From Legionella geestiana (GTDB lineage Bacteria; Pseudomonadota; Gammaproteobacteria; Legionellales; Legionellaceae), in the NCBI RefSeq assembly GCF_004571195.1, contig NZ_CP038271.1, positions 2,227,001-2,291,000 of the forward strand: a DNA stretch of 64,000 bases, in the 5' to 3' direction. Each line of letters opens with the position of its first letter. Position 1 is the stretch's first letter. Below the pieces are notes generated by a model. The model saw nothing but the letters and a program-made list of their open reading frames with translations. It was not told where the DNA came from and did not search any database. Shown here piece after piece: positions 8,271 through 16,928 of the stretch. A program made the position numbers and the translations under genes.

Positions 8271-9548
8271 ATGTTTGCGCTCATTGACTGCAATAATTTT
8301 TATGCCAGCTGCGAGCGATTGTTTCGCCCGGATTTGCGCACCACGCCCATTGTGGTACTTTCAAGCAACGATGGCTGTGTGATTGCGCGTTCCAACGAAG
8401 CGCGCGCCCTTGTTGCCATGGGAGAGCCATACTTTAAAATTCGTGCCATTTGCCGTGCGCATGGGATTGCCGTTTTTTCATCGAATTTCGCGCTTTATGG
8501 CGACCTTTCTGCACGGGTCATGCAGGTTATTGAGCAGGCCTCTGACCGGGTCGAAATTTACTCCATCGATGAAGTGTTTCTGGATTTGACCGGACTCTCG
8601 CCCGAAGCGTGCCGCACCTTTTGTGAAACGCTTCGGGCAAAAATTCTGCGCTGGACCGGCATCCCGACATCGATAGGCCTTGGCACCACCAAAACCCTTG
8701 CCAAAATGGCAAACCATGTGGCCAAGCGGATTCTTGGTGTCAGTGTTTTGGATATCACGGAACAGCGTGCCTGGCTTTCTCAAATACCGGTTGGTGAGGT
8801 ATGGGGAGTGGGGCGTCAATGGCAGCGGGCGCTTGTGGCTGCAGGCATTTTTACGGCTCAAGACCTTGTGGCAGCAGATATGCGCATGCTTCGTACGCTT
8901 GGCAATGTACGCCTGCAGCGCGTGGCGCTTGAACTGCAGGGGGTGATATGCGAGGGGCTTGCACAGTCGCAGCCGGCGCAAAGCATTGTGTCGTCCCGCT
9001 CATTTGGCGCCATGCAGGACAGCTTTGAGGCGCTGGCGGGTGCTGTCAGCGGGCATTGTCGCAGGGCGTGGACAAAGTTGCGCAGGCAGGGGATGCGTGC
9101 GGGGGCGTTGTCGGTATTTGTGCTGACCAACCGTTATCGCCCCGATCTCCCTCAATACAGCAATCGTGCCGAGTGTCGCCTTGCGCGTCCGGTTGATTCT
9201 TTGCGGGAGCTGACACGCGTTAGCCGTATTCTGCTCGAGCGCATCTATCGTGAGGGGTATGCGTATAAAAAAGTTGGCGTGTGTTTTGATGCTCTGACAC
9301 CGCTTGCACAGGCAAGCCTTTTTGACGAGCCGAACGAACAAACACAGGCAGCCGATGCGCGCTGGATGCATACGTTTGAGGCGGTTCAACGCCGTTTTGG
9401 ACGTGATGCACTGTATCTTGCTGCCGAAGGTATCCGCAGGCCGTGGGCCGCACGAGCCGGCATGTGCTCACCCAATTACACGACCCAGTGGTCTGCGTTG
9501 CCAAGGGTGCGTCTTTCTCAGTGCAAAAATTCATCGCGTCTTGTATAA
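8271..9548 (+). CDS. umuC: UmuC, Y-family DNA polymerase V catalytic subunit
   Basis: This 425-residue protein matches UmuC in length (E. coli 422). The polymerase motifs are clear: MFALIDCNNFYASCERLF with the first catalytic Asp, SSNDGCVIARSNEARAL, and YSIDEVFLDL with the metal-binding Asp-Glu pair. GLGTTKTLAKMANH and the helix-hairpin-helix area VGEVWGVGRQW follow. It copies past DNA lesions at low fidelity together with UmuD'. GGGGAG lies directly upstream of the ATG. It forms a two-gene operon with umuD. Confidence 0.96.
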   Translation: MFALIDCNNFYASCERLFRPDLRTTPIVVLSSNDGCVIARSNEARALVAMGEPYFKIRAICRAHGIAVFSSNFALYGDLSARVMQVIEQASDRVEIYSIDEVFLDLTGLSPEACRTFCETLRAKILRWTGIPTSIGLGTTKTLAKMANHVAKRILGVSVLDITEQRAWLSQIPVGEVWGVGRQWQRALVAAGIFTAQDLVAADMRMLRTLGNVRLQRVALELQGVICEGLAQSQPAQSIVSSRSFGAMQDSFEALAGAVSGHCRRAWTKLRRQGMRAGALSVFVLTNRYRPDLPQYSNRAECRLARPVDSLRELTRVSRILLERIYREGYAYKKVGVCFDALTPLAQASLFDEPNEQTQAADARWMHTFEAVQRRFGRDALYLAAEGIRRPWAARAGMCSPNYTTQWSALPRVRLSQCKNSSRLV

Positions 9549-9581
9549 TAGCCGGTTTTGTTAATTGCTCGGGGAGCCAGT

Positions 9582-12500
9582 GTGCTGAATGCCGCCTTGT
9601 CACGCATGGAGCAGGTTTTTCAGCCCCAGGTTCTGGAGCATGCGGTGCAATACCATGCAACAGGGCGTGTCTTGAGTGTGCGCTTCAGCGAAGGGCTGGT
9701 GCGCGCGCGCGTTCGGGGCAGTGCGAGCCATCTTTATGATGTCTATCTTGACTTGCGTTCCTGGCCGCAGGTGCCCTCGCGTTGTAGCTGCACACAGGTG
9801 CGTAACTGCAAGCATGCGGCAGCAGCACTGCTGGCATTGCGTGAAAAGGACACAACCGGGCAGATAACGGCGGTTTTGCCGGGATGGCTGCGCGATGCCC
9901 AAACGCTTCCAGCCCATTCCGAACCTCCTCCCGCAACCCATGCGATTGTCTATCTGTTGACACTGCCTGTACGCCAGGTGCTCCCCAGACTGTATCTGCA
10001 GCTTGCTACAGCCCGCCGTTTAAAGCGGGGAGGATGGGGTAAGCCGAGTGTTTTTCACGAGCTGACAGAGTCGCGGCGTAAACTCTTTGATGCGACTGAT
10101 GAAGCGCTGTTATCACCGCTGTTATTCAATAAACCCTTTCCGGTGATGCTCGATGCGTTCAGCATACAGAAAAGCACAGAGCTTCAGTCGCTGCTTGCCA
10201 GCGGACGTACCGGTATAAATGTGGAGGGTGAGGCAGTATGGCTGCGTCTCGGGGAGGCGCGTGCAGGGGAGTGGGTCTGGCGGCTCGAACCCGATGGGCA
10301 ACAGCGGCTGATGCTGGAGTCTCAGGGAGAAGTGTTGCGTGCACTCCAGCTTGATGGCCTCTGGTATGTTGATACTGATGAGGGCGTGCTGGGGCCACTC
10401 GATACTCCCTTTAGCCCCGAAGAAAACGCATGGATGCTGAAAATGCCGCGCATCCCCCAGGCAGCCGCCCTGGAGACGGCACGCGATATAGAAGCGCGAT
10501 TCCCAAACCTGCCGCGCCCCACAGTGTGGGAGCATGCTTCCCGCAGGCAGACACCACCGAGGCCGCAGGCAGTGTTTGACGCAGAGCCTCTCGGGGAGGC
10601 ATCAACGGCGCTTTTCAGAGCGATGGAATATGAAGGCCAGCTGTATCAGTTGAGGGTGCGCCTCTCTTTTGAATACGCGGGCATTCCTGCGGCGTTTGGC
10701 AGCGAGGCTGATTCATATTTTACGATGGCGAATGGTGAGCTGATTGAATGGATGCGCGATACCCGCTTTGAGTGTGAGGCGTTTGAAACCCTTGCCGGTG
10801 TATTGGGCCTGACTGGTGCGCAGTTCCTTGAGGCCGGCACTGCAACAGTCGGTGAGTGGAGCATGCCGCCTGCGTTTCATACTCCCGAAGGGATGCAGCT
10901 GCTTTGTGTCGAAGCCATACCGGCACTGCGCCAGTCTGGCTGGAACGTTGTGTGCGCACATCCGCTCTATGAAGAAGTTCTCGATGCCGATGCGTTCACG
11001 TGGTATTCAGCTCTGGAAGGGGGGGATAACGATTTTTTTGCGTTTGAGTCAGGTATAGAAGTCGATGGAGAACGTATCAGCATGGTACCGGTCGTGGCAA
11101 ATCTGCTGCGCACCATGGATGCGCATGCGCTTGAGTCCATGCCGGAGGAAACGCTTCTGCGCCTGCCTGTGAGTCGGGGGCGGGCGATGTCCATACCTTA
11201 CGGACGCATAAAACCTCTTCTTTTTCTGCTTTTGCAAACTGGATTTGGCAAAAAATCGCCGGATAATCGCCTGCAGCTGACACGTTATCAGTTGATGCTC
11301 GCCATGGAAAGCGCGCGTGCCCTGCGCGCGACGATGGCGCGCTGGCACGGTGTGGACGTGATGCGCGAACGTCTACAGGCGCTTCAATCACGTGCGGGTT
11401 TGCCCTCGGTGGCACCCGCCCGCGGTCTCGAGGCCACACTTCGTGATTACCAGATTGAGGGTTTGCAGTGGCTGCAGGGGCTGCGTGAAGCAGGCCTTGG
11501 AGGCGTGCTTGCCGATGACATGGGACTTGGCAAAACGGTTCAAACCCTTGCACATCTTTTGTATGAAAAAGAGCAGGGGAGGTTACAAAAACCGTGTCTT
11601 ATTCTTGCGCCTAAAAGCCTTGTGACCAACTGGTTTGAAGAAGCAGCGCGTTTTACTCCAGGACTGAGCTGCCATATTTACCACGGCAGCGGGCGTGATA
11701 AAACCGCGTTTCAGGGGAATGATGTCATCATTTCCACCTATGGCTTGCTGCAGCGCGATAAGGCGCTGTTTCTTGGGTGTGACTTTTATTACGTCATCCT
11801 TGATGAAGCGCAGTGCATCAAAAACGCACGCACCCAGACGACACAGGTGGCGCAGCAGCTGCATGCCGAGCATCGCCTGTGCCTGTCAGGAACACCGCTT
11901 GAAAACCACCTTGGCGAGCTGTGGTCGCTCTTTCATTTTTTAATGCCGGGTCTGCTTGGCGATGCCCGAAGCTTTCGTACACTGTTTCGTATTCCGATAG
12001 AAAAAGAACACGACGTTGCGCGTCGCGCCCTGCTTGCACGCCGCGTGCATCCTTTCCTGTTGCGCCGAACAAAAAGCGCGGTGATTGCGGAACTGCCCCC
12101 AAAGACGGAAATCACGCATCATATCCAGCTTGAAGGTGCGCAGCGGGACGTGTATGAAATGGTGCGTATCAGCATGGAGCAGAAAGTACGCGAGGCGATT
12201 GCCGCACAGGGCGTGGAAAAGAGCCATATTGTACTTCTGGATGCGCTGTTGAAGCTGCGCCAGATTTGCTGCAGTCCACGTCTGCTGAAATGGCCGGATG
12301 CGCATTTTGAGGCAATAGGTTCAGCAAAACTTGATGCGCTTTTAACGCTGCTTGATAACCTTATTCGAGAGGGACGGCGGGTACTTGTGTTTTCGCAGTT
12401 TACCTCGATGCTGCGCCTGATTGCAGAAGCTCTAAATGCGCGCGGGTATCCCTATATAGAGTTAACCGGTCAGTCACGTGACAGAGGTGCACTGGTGGCG

Positions 12501-12845
12501 CGCTTCCAGCAGGGCGACATTCCCATTTTTCTTATCAGTCTCAAGGCCGGTGGTACCGGCCTGAATCTGACGCGTGCGGATACGGTCATTCATTATGACC
12601 CGTGGTGGAACCCCGCAGTGGAGGATCAGGCGACCGACAGAACGCACCGCTTAGGCCAGGAAAATCCGGTTTTTGTGTATCGTCTGGTAGCAGAGGGCAC
12701 CGTGGAGGACGTCATTTTGCGCATGCAGGCGCGAAAGCGCACCCTCTATGAAGGCATTCTCTCGTCAAGCTCCGAGGGCGTGAAGCACCTCACCGATGCC
12801 GATATCGCCGAATTTTTCCTGCCTATAGTCCCAGCCAGCGAATAA
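9582..12845 (+). CDS. SWIM zinc-finger plus SNF2-family helicase
   Basis: This protein is 1087 residues long from a GTG at 9582, chosen because GGGGAG lies five bases upstream; a TTG start at 9558 lacks that. A SWIM zinc finger (C68, C70, C76, H78: CSCTQVRNCKH) is followed by a long bacterial linker. The SNF2 motor has DDMGLGKTVQTL near 645, ILDEAQ near 740 and SGTPLENHLGELWSL. The C-terminal helicase lobe ends ...VEDQATDRTHRLGQ. Members of this group are DNA-dependent ATPases linked to transcription recycling or repair; the exact role here is unknown. A TATAAT at 9544-9549 could be its -10 box. The 3' end overlaps the opposite-strand gene by 23 bp. Confidence 0.92.
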   Translation: MLNAALSRMEQVFQPQVLEHAVQYHATGRVLSVRFSEGLVRARVRGSASHLYDVYLDLRSWPQVPSRCSCTQVRNCKHAAAALLALREKDTTGQITAVLPGWLRDAQTLPAHSEPPPATHAIVYLLTLPVRQVLPRLYLQLATARRLKRGGWGKPSVFHELTESRRKLFDATDEALLSPLLFNKPFPVMLDAFSIQKSTELQSLLASGRTGINVEGEAVWLRLGEARAGEWVWRLEPDGQQRLMLESQGEVLRALQLDGLWYVDTDEGVLGPLDTPFSPEENAWMLKMPRIPQAAALETARDIEARFPNLPRPTVWEHASRRQTPPRPQAVFDAEPLGEASTALFRAMEYEGQLYQLRVRLSFEYAGIPAAFGSEADSYFTMANGELIEWMRDTRFECEAFETLAGVLGLTGAQFLEAGTATVGEWSMPPAFHTPEGMQLLCVEAIPALRQSGWNVVCAHPLYEEVLDADAFTWYSALEGGDNDFFAFESGIEVDGERISMVPVVANLLRTMDAHALESMPEETLLRLPVSRGRAMSIPYGRIKPLLFLLLQTGFGKKSPDNRLQLTRYQLMLAMESARALRATMARWHGVDVMRERLQALQSRAGLPSVAPARGLEATLRDYQIEGLQWLQGLREAGLGGVLADDMGLGKTVQTLAHLLYEKEQGRLQKPCLILAPKSLVTNWFEEAARFTPGLSCHIYHGSGRDKTAFQGNDVIISTYGLLQRDKALFLGCDFYYVILDEAQCIKNARTQTTQVAQQLHAEHRLCLSGTPLENHLGELWSLFHFLMPGLLGDARSFRTLFRIPIEKEHDVARRALLARRVHPFLLRRTKSAVIAELPPKTEITHHIQLEGAQRDVYEMVRISMEQKVREAIAAQGVEKSHIVLLDALLKLRQICCSPRLLKWPDAHFEAIGSAKLDALLTLLDNLIREGRRVLVFSQFTSMLRLIAEALNARGYPYIELTGQSRDRGALVARFQQGDIPIFLISLKAGGTGLNLTRADTVIHYDPWWNPAVEDQATDRTHRLGQENPVFVYRLVAEGTVEDVILRMQARKRTLYEGILSSSSEGVKHLTDADIAEFFLPIVPASE

Positions 12846-14034
12846 ACTGGCTGTCGGGTTTCAAGGTCAGCTGACGGTTATTTTCGAGTATCACAGTCCG
12901 ATTATCGGTGGTCGACCCTGATTCGCGTGTAATTCGCGAGATAGTGCCGAGCGGCAGTTTATGCATCTCTGTTTCATAATAGCCGCGGCTTTCCTTGACG
13001 ACCGGTATCACAAAATGCACGCTTTGCAGGCCAACCTGCGGGTCAACGGGCACAGACAGCGCATCAAATTCAGAGCGGGTGAGTGCGATATACTCGCCGG
13101 TGTCAATGCGTCGGCGCAGCATGCGCTCGAGTGGTGCGCTGCGGTTGAAGGCGCGTGCGTAGTCATCCGCTGAAATGACCACTACCGGTTCATTTTCCTC
13201 ATGGCGTCCATTCTGGTTCAAATCCGCAAACAAAATGGCTTCGCGTACTGGCGCTGGTGAAGGTGTCGGGACCGCCACAGGTGCTGTATTCACAGCAACG
13301 CCTGTTGCATCACAGTGGAGAAAACGCGATTTTTTAAACCAGTCTGTATCAGGATAATAAGCCACAAAGAGCGTATTTCCCTGAATGGTTTCAATAAGCG
13401 GCTTCACCTCGTCAAGCGGGACGGCGGGACATCCCCAGCTGCGCCCGGGGCGACCGTATTTACTGATAAAATCAGCGTCCATGTACCATCCGCCATGCAT
13501 GACCAGGTAGCGGCCTTCCGCGTTTTCGTTAAAACCGTAATCAATGCCTGCGAGGCGCAGCGACAATCCTTCACGGCCGTAATAGGGTTTCAGGGTTCGA
13601 AACACCCCGATACTGGTGGCGCGGCTGTTGTAACGGTTGGAGAAGGTATCAGTCATCAGGCTGCCAGAGGCGATGCCATGCGAGACAAACGTATTGAAGA
13701 GCACCGTGCGTGAAGGCAGGTCAAATACCCACAGACGTTTTTCGTTTGAGGGCATTGAAAAATCGACTACGGCCAGAAGGTCGTTATGCTCAACCTTGCG
13801 GGCATTCGCGCAGGCAAGGGCAGTCAGTGCCTTGTCCAGCACTTCGGGTCGCATGGAAGGGGCCTGTGCCTGCAGGGCATTGCGCAGGTCGTTTGCCGAA
13901 TTGATAAAAGGCCCGGGGTCTTTCAGTGCCTTATCCAGCTGTTCTGAGAAGGTCTGAGTTATTTTTGCCCCCAGTGTATCAATGTCTGCAGGCAGTGGTT
14001 GTAAAGACAACAGCATCAAGAGCGTCCAGAGCAT
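12823..14034 (-). CDS. L,D-transpeptidase catalytic-domain protein (YkuD_2-like)
   Basis: This 403-residue protein begins with a signal peptide (MLWTLLMLLSLQPLPA), so it acts in the periplasm. The catalytic region has the YkuD_2 pattern: FVSHGIASG, YLVMHGGWYMD and SYGRPGRSWGCPAV-like sequence (here KYGRPGRSWGCPAVP), with His and the nucleophilic Cys. Such enzymes form or edit peptidoglycan crosslinks, or act as murein peptidases. The C-terminal third (about 270-400) is extra, proline-rich at first, then a beta-rich tail I cannot assign. It overlaps the helicase gene tail to tail by 23 bp. Confidence 0.88.
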   Translation of the reverse strand: MLWTLLMLLSLQPLPADIDTLGAKITQTFSEQLDKALKDPGPFINSANDLRNALQAQAPSMRPEVLDKALTALACANARKVEHNDLLAVVDFSMPSNEKRLWVFDLPSRTVLFNTFVSHGIASGSLMTDTFSNRYNSRATSIGVFRTLKPYYGREGLSLRLAGIDYGFNENAEGRYLVMHGGWYMDADFISKYGRPGRSWGCPAVPLDEVKPLIETIQGNTLFVAYYPDTDWFKKSRFLHCDATGVAVNTAPVAVPTPSPAPVREAILFADLNQNGRHEENEPVVVISADDYARAFNRSAPLERMLRRRIDTGEYIALTRSEFDALSVPVDPQVGLQSVHFVIPVVKESRGYYETEMHKLPLGTISRITRESGSTTDNRTVILENNRQLTLKPDSQFIRWLGL

Positions 14035-14135
14035 GGTATGTCCAGATGTTAATGTCCCTTATTTTCAGCGTAGTGGGCAAAATGCATAATTGCAAAGCAG
14101 CTCGCGCTGTCCTATGCTGACAGGGAGAAACTCTG

Positions 14136-14576
14136 ATGGAGATGAAAATGCGATGGCATAAAGGATGGGTTGCGTTATTGTTTTCAGTGTTGTGGGCACC
14201 GGTTGTACTGGCACAATCACCCGCCGGCAACTGGACGACAATTGATGACAAAACTGGAAAAAAACGTGCGGTAGTAAGCATCAGTGATTCCGGCGGCACT
14301 ATAAGCGGCAGGATTGTGAATATTTTCCCGCAGCCAGGCGACACCGGTATTTGTTCGAACTGCCCGGGTGGTTTTAAGGGTAAGCCCATCAAGGGACTGA
14401 CCTTTCTCTGGGGACTTAAAAGCGCCGGAGACGGTGTCTGGGATGGCGGTCAAATCCTTGACCCAAAAACCGGTACCATTTATCGTGCGAAAATGACGAT
14501 GAAAGGCAATAAGCTGTATGTCCGTGGTTATGTAGGCGTTTCCATGCTGGGACGTACGCAGGTCTGGGTTCGCTGA
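14136..14576 (+). CDS. DUF2147 secreted protein
   Basis: This 146-residue protein has a signal peptide ending near VVLAQ (residue 27). The mature part follows the DUF2147 pattern: SPAGNWTTIDDKTGKKRAVVSI, then GGFKGKPIKGLTFLWGLK, GQILDPKTGTIYRAKM, and a C-terminal YVRGYVGVSMLGRTQVWVR. Proteins of this family are small periplasmic beta-rich proteins of unknown function. GGGAGA precedes the ATG at 14136; the in-frame ATGs at 14142 and 14148 are possible alternatives. A MITE follows 35 bp after the stop. Confidence 0.85.
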   Translation: MEMKMRWHKGWVALLFSVLWAPVVLAQSPAGNWTTIDDKTGKKRAVVSISDSGGTISGRIVNIFPQPGDTGICSNCPGGFKGKPIKGLTFLWGLKSAGDGVWDGGQILDPKTGTIYRAKMTMKGNKLYVRGYVGVSMLGRTQVWVR

Positions 14577-14611
14577 GGCAGGTTTTTGATGCTTTGCGAA
14601 AGTACGCGACC

Positions 14612-14775
14612 TAGGGTCTGTTGACATTTGGTGGTGCGAAGCGAAAATCACGTCAATTTAGGCCAAATTTTATCTTGAGTGAGGCGAATAGCCGGCTCTA
14701 TTTAACGAACTCAAGGTTAAATTTGGACAAATTGACGTGGTTTGCAGCCGTGTCACCAATTGTCAACAGACCCTA
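14612..14775. mobile_element. 164-bp MITE with long imperfect inverted repeat
   Basis: Both ends read TA-GGGTCTGTTGACA going inwards, with 21 of 22 terminal bases matching between the left end and the inverted right end. Matching internal blocks (CACGTCAATTT, CCAAATTT, CTTGAGT) occur in both arms, and the exact centre of the element is AGCCGGCT (14690-14697), so the whole element can fold into one hairpin. The flanking TA on each side fits the TA duplication of IS630/Tc1-type transposition. It encodes no transposase and must be moved in trans, if at all. Confidence 0.88.
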
Positions 14776-16794
14776 ATATTTGTGCCCCGACATAATCTCT
14801 CTGTTTGTCGGGGTCATGCCTGCCTCTTTAGCCGTTCGCCGCAGCCAGTGACTGGTAGCTGGATGCAGGTAGTCTGCAGCCTCTTCAAGCCTCACTAGAC
14901 ACTTGTACATCCAGTCACAATGTGCTTCTTTGCGGGCAAACATCCTTACAGTTCCATAGGGGTTATAGTCGGACATGCCCTGTTCGTTTTTGAGGCCGCT
15001 GCTTACCGTGAGTATGACCTCGAGTTTCGGTCGGGTTTGCAGGAGTTCCAGCAGCTGCTCATGGATTTCGACGGTGGTAGCAGAGGTGGTATCGAGCACA
15101 AAGACCCTGTCATGCGGGCCAAGAGGAAATTTTGGCCCCTTACGGTGACTGGTGTTGCAGTGATTTACATCAAAAAAACCAATGGCGTGCTGGCGCCCGC
15201 GGTCGGTTCGTTCATCACCCTCGGGGATTGGGATGGCATGGCTTTTTAATGCTGTTGCGGTTTCATAGTACATGTCCTGCGCATCAAAACCAATTTTTAA
15301 CGCATCCACTCGATGCTTTTTACCAAGATACAGGCGACACGCTGCGTATGCCAGCTGGATGGCGCGCATGCCGGTAGCGGTAATCAGCTTTTTACCGAAG
15401 ATATCAAGTGACACATCTTCAGGATAGACGAACGTTAACTCGCAATCAGAGTCAGAGCCATACCCGTCTACTGCCGCCAGTTTTTCAGGAGGGTTGAAGA
15501 AAAAATCCTTCAGGTACTGTTCAAAAAACAGGTGAAAGCCATCAAGCCTGAAGCCTGGACAAAGCTTGCCTGTTTTCACTTTTGGGGCATTTATCTGTTG
15601 GGCAAATCTACGGCTTAAGTCCCAGAATTCAGGCTCATCCAGGTGTAAATTATGAGACCAGTTAAACGTACTCAGCGTAAAGGCATCCACGTTTATGGGA
15701 AGCGCCATTTTACCATTCGGCTTCCTGACAGCACGAAAGGCCTTGAAAAGTGTTGTCAACGGTATTGCAAACGTTTGCTTCAGTAATCTGGGGCTCTTGA
15801 AAATTTCATCAACGGATTTTTGGGGATGAGCTTTTAAGATTAAATCAATCAGGTATTCAGATACCAGTTTTTTGCGGAAAAACTGTGTCGCAAAAGAGCG
15901 ATTACCGGCATCGCCATTCGCCCAGAGCGATTCCCAGAGTGTAGGCTGAAGCGCAATGGCTACAGTTTTAGTGTCCGTTGAATTGGCTTCGTTGTAAGCG
16001 GCAAGCGTCTTTTCAAGGCGTATTGAAGTGAAAGGCATCTGAAAGGGGGCGGGATTTGTCAGCAGTGAGTGGGTGTAGACGATAGCATCGACAAGGCAGG
16101 CAGCGTATGCTTTTGGCACGAGACCGAGACTGATGCGCGTGCTTTTATCGCAGTCAGCGACCGCCGGGCGAAGCATGCCAAAACTTGAACGGCGAACCAT
16201 CTCAATGTTCACGCCGCGTTCGCGTGCGAGCCGATTGGCGATGGCAAGCACGTAAACAGCGACAAACTTACTCCAGACATTGTAGTTTTTTTCAGCGGCA
16301 GGTTTTGGTATGGCCACCAGTACGCACGGATAGCCATAGTCGGCGTTGATGCGAATGGCGGGATTTTTCTCACGAACCTTCGCGACAATGTCGCCCGCCA
16401 TGTCTTTCTGCCATTTCAGCAGGGCATTATACCATGAGGCTTTTCGCGTTTTGAGTATTCTTGCGCGAGAGCCCTTAACGGCAGATTGATAATCCTCAAA
16501 CGCAAACGGGCTAAAAAAATTACCGGTTTTTGGAGCCTGAGCGTTCTCGAGTTTAGGTTGATTCCCCTTAAAAGCAAAGGTGCCTTTTTTAACACCGGAA
16601 AGTCCCTTTTTGGTGCCGCGATGATAACTCGCCCAGCGTGTTGGCTTATTCATGGCAAATAAACCGGATGTCCCGGTGCCAATAAGGGTTTCAGAGAGCG
16701 TGTTGGTAAAACGTGAGTGAAATTCACAGCGCGGAAAGTATACCTGTTCTGTGATGCGGGCTGCTACCGGCTTGGATGATTGTGCACGTGGCAT
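14773..16794 (-). CDS. 673-residue protein of unknown function, PLP-enzyme-like C-terminal motif
   Basis: I cannot assign a family. There is no signal peptide; the N-terminus (MPRAQSSKPVAARITEQVYFPRC) is basic. The part around 565-605 recalls fold-type I PLP enzymes of the Cys/Met class. FVLDTTSATTVEIHEQL would supply the aspartate (D568) that holds the pyridine nitrogen. LEVILTVSSGLKNEQG would supply the Schiff-base lysine (K602). The first 450 residues do not look like a usual PLP enzyme. The stop codon TAG is shared with the edge of the MITE; without the insertion the next base would also give TAG, so the protein is probably not truncated. It lies where other genomes often have other genes before dnaB, and may be an acquired effector. 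Confidence 0.6.
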   Translation of the reverse strand: MPRAQSSKPVAARITEQVYFPRCEFHSRFTNTLSETLIGTGTSGLFAMNKPTRWASYHRGTKKGLSGVKKGTFAFKGNQPKLENAQAPKTGNFFSPFAFEDYQSAVKGSRARILKTRKASWYNALLKWQKDMAGDIVAKVREKNPAIRINADYGYPCVLVAIPKPAAEKNYNVWSKFVAVYVLAIANRLARERGVNIEMVRRSSFGMLRPAVADCDKSTRISLGLVPKAYAACLVDAIVYTHSLLTNPAPFQMPFTSIRLEKTLAAYNEANSTDTKTVAIALQPTLWESLWANGDAGNRSFATQFFRKKLVSEYLIDLILKAHPQKSVDEIFKSPRLLKQTFAIPLTTLFKAFRAVRKPNGKMALPINVDAFTLSTFNWSHNLHLDEPEFWDLSRRFAQQINAPKVKTGKLCPGFRLDGFHLFFEQYLKDFFFNPPEKLAAVDGYGSDSDCELTFVYPEDVSLDIFGKKLITATGMRAIQLAYAACRLYLGKKHRVDALKIGFDAQDMYYETATALKSHAIPIPEGDERTDRGRQHAIGFFDVNHCNTSHRKGPKFPLGPHDRVFVLDTTSATTVEIHEQLLELLQTRPKLEVILTVSSGLKNEQGMSDYNPYGTVRMFARKEAHCDWMYKCLVRLEEAADYLHPATSHWLRRTAKEAGMTPTNREIMSGHKY

Positions 16795-16928
16795 GGCTAA
16801 TTATGCTCATAGTGAATTTTATATGATTTGTGTGATTATACATGAGCCAAAATCTTCTGCCTATCCTATTGGCACAAAATGGTCTCATGGTATTACAATG
16901 GTCGTCAGGTAATCTGGTGAATGAACGT

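Noticed and set aside
14773-16794. Truncation of the 673-residue gene by the MITE
   Set aside because: Joining the flanks without the element also gives TAT TAG, so the stop is the original one.
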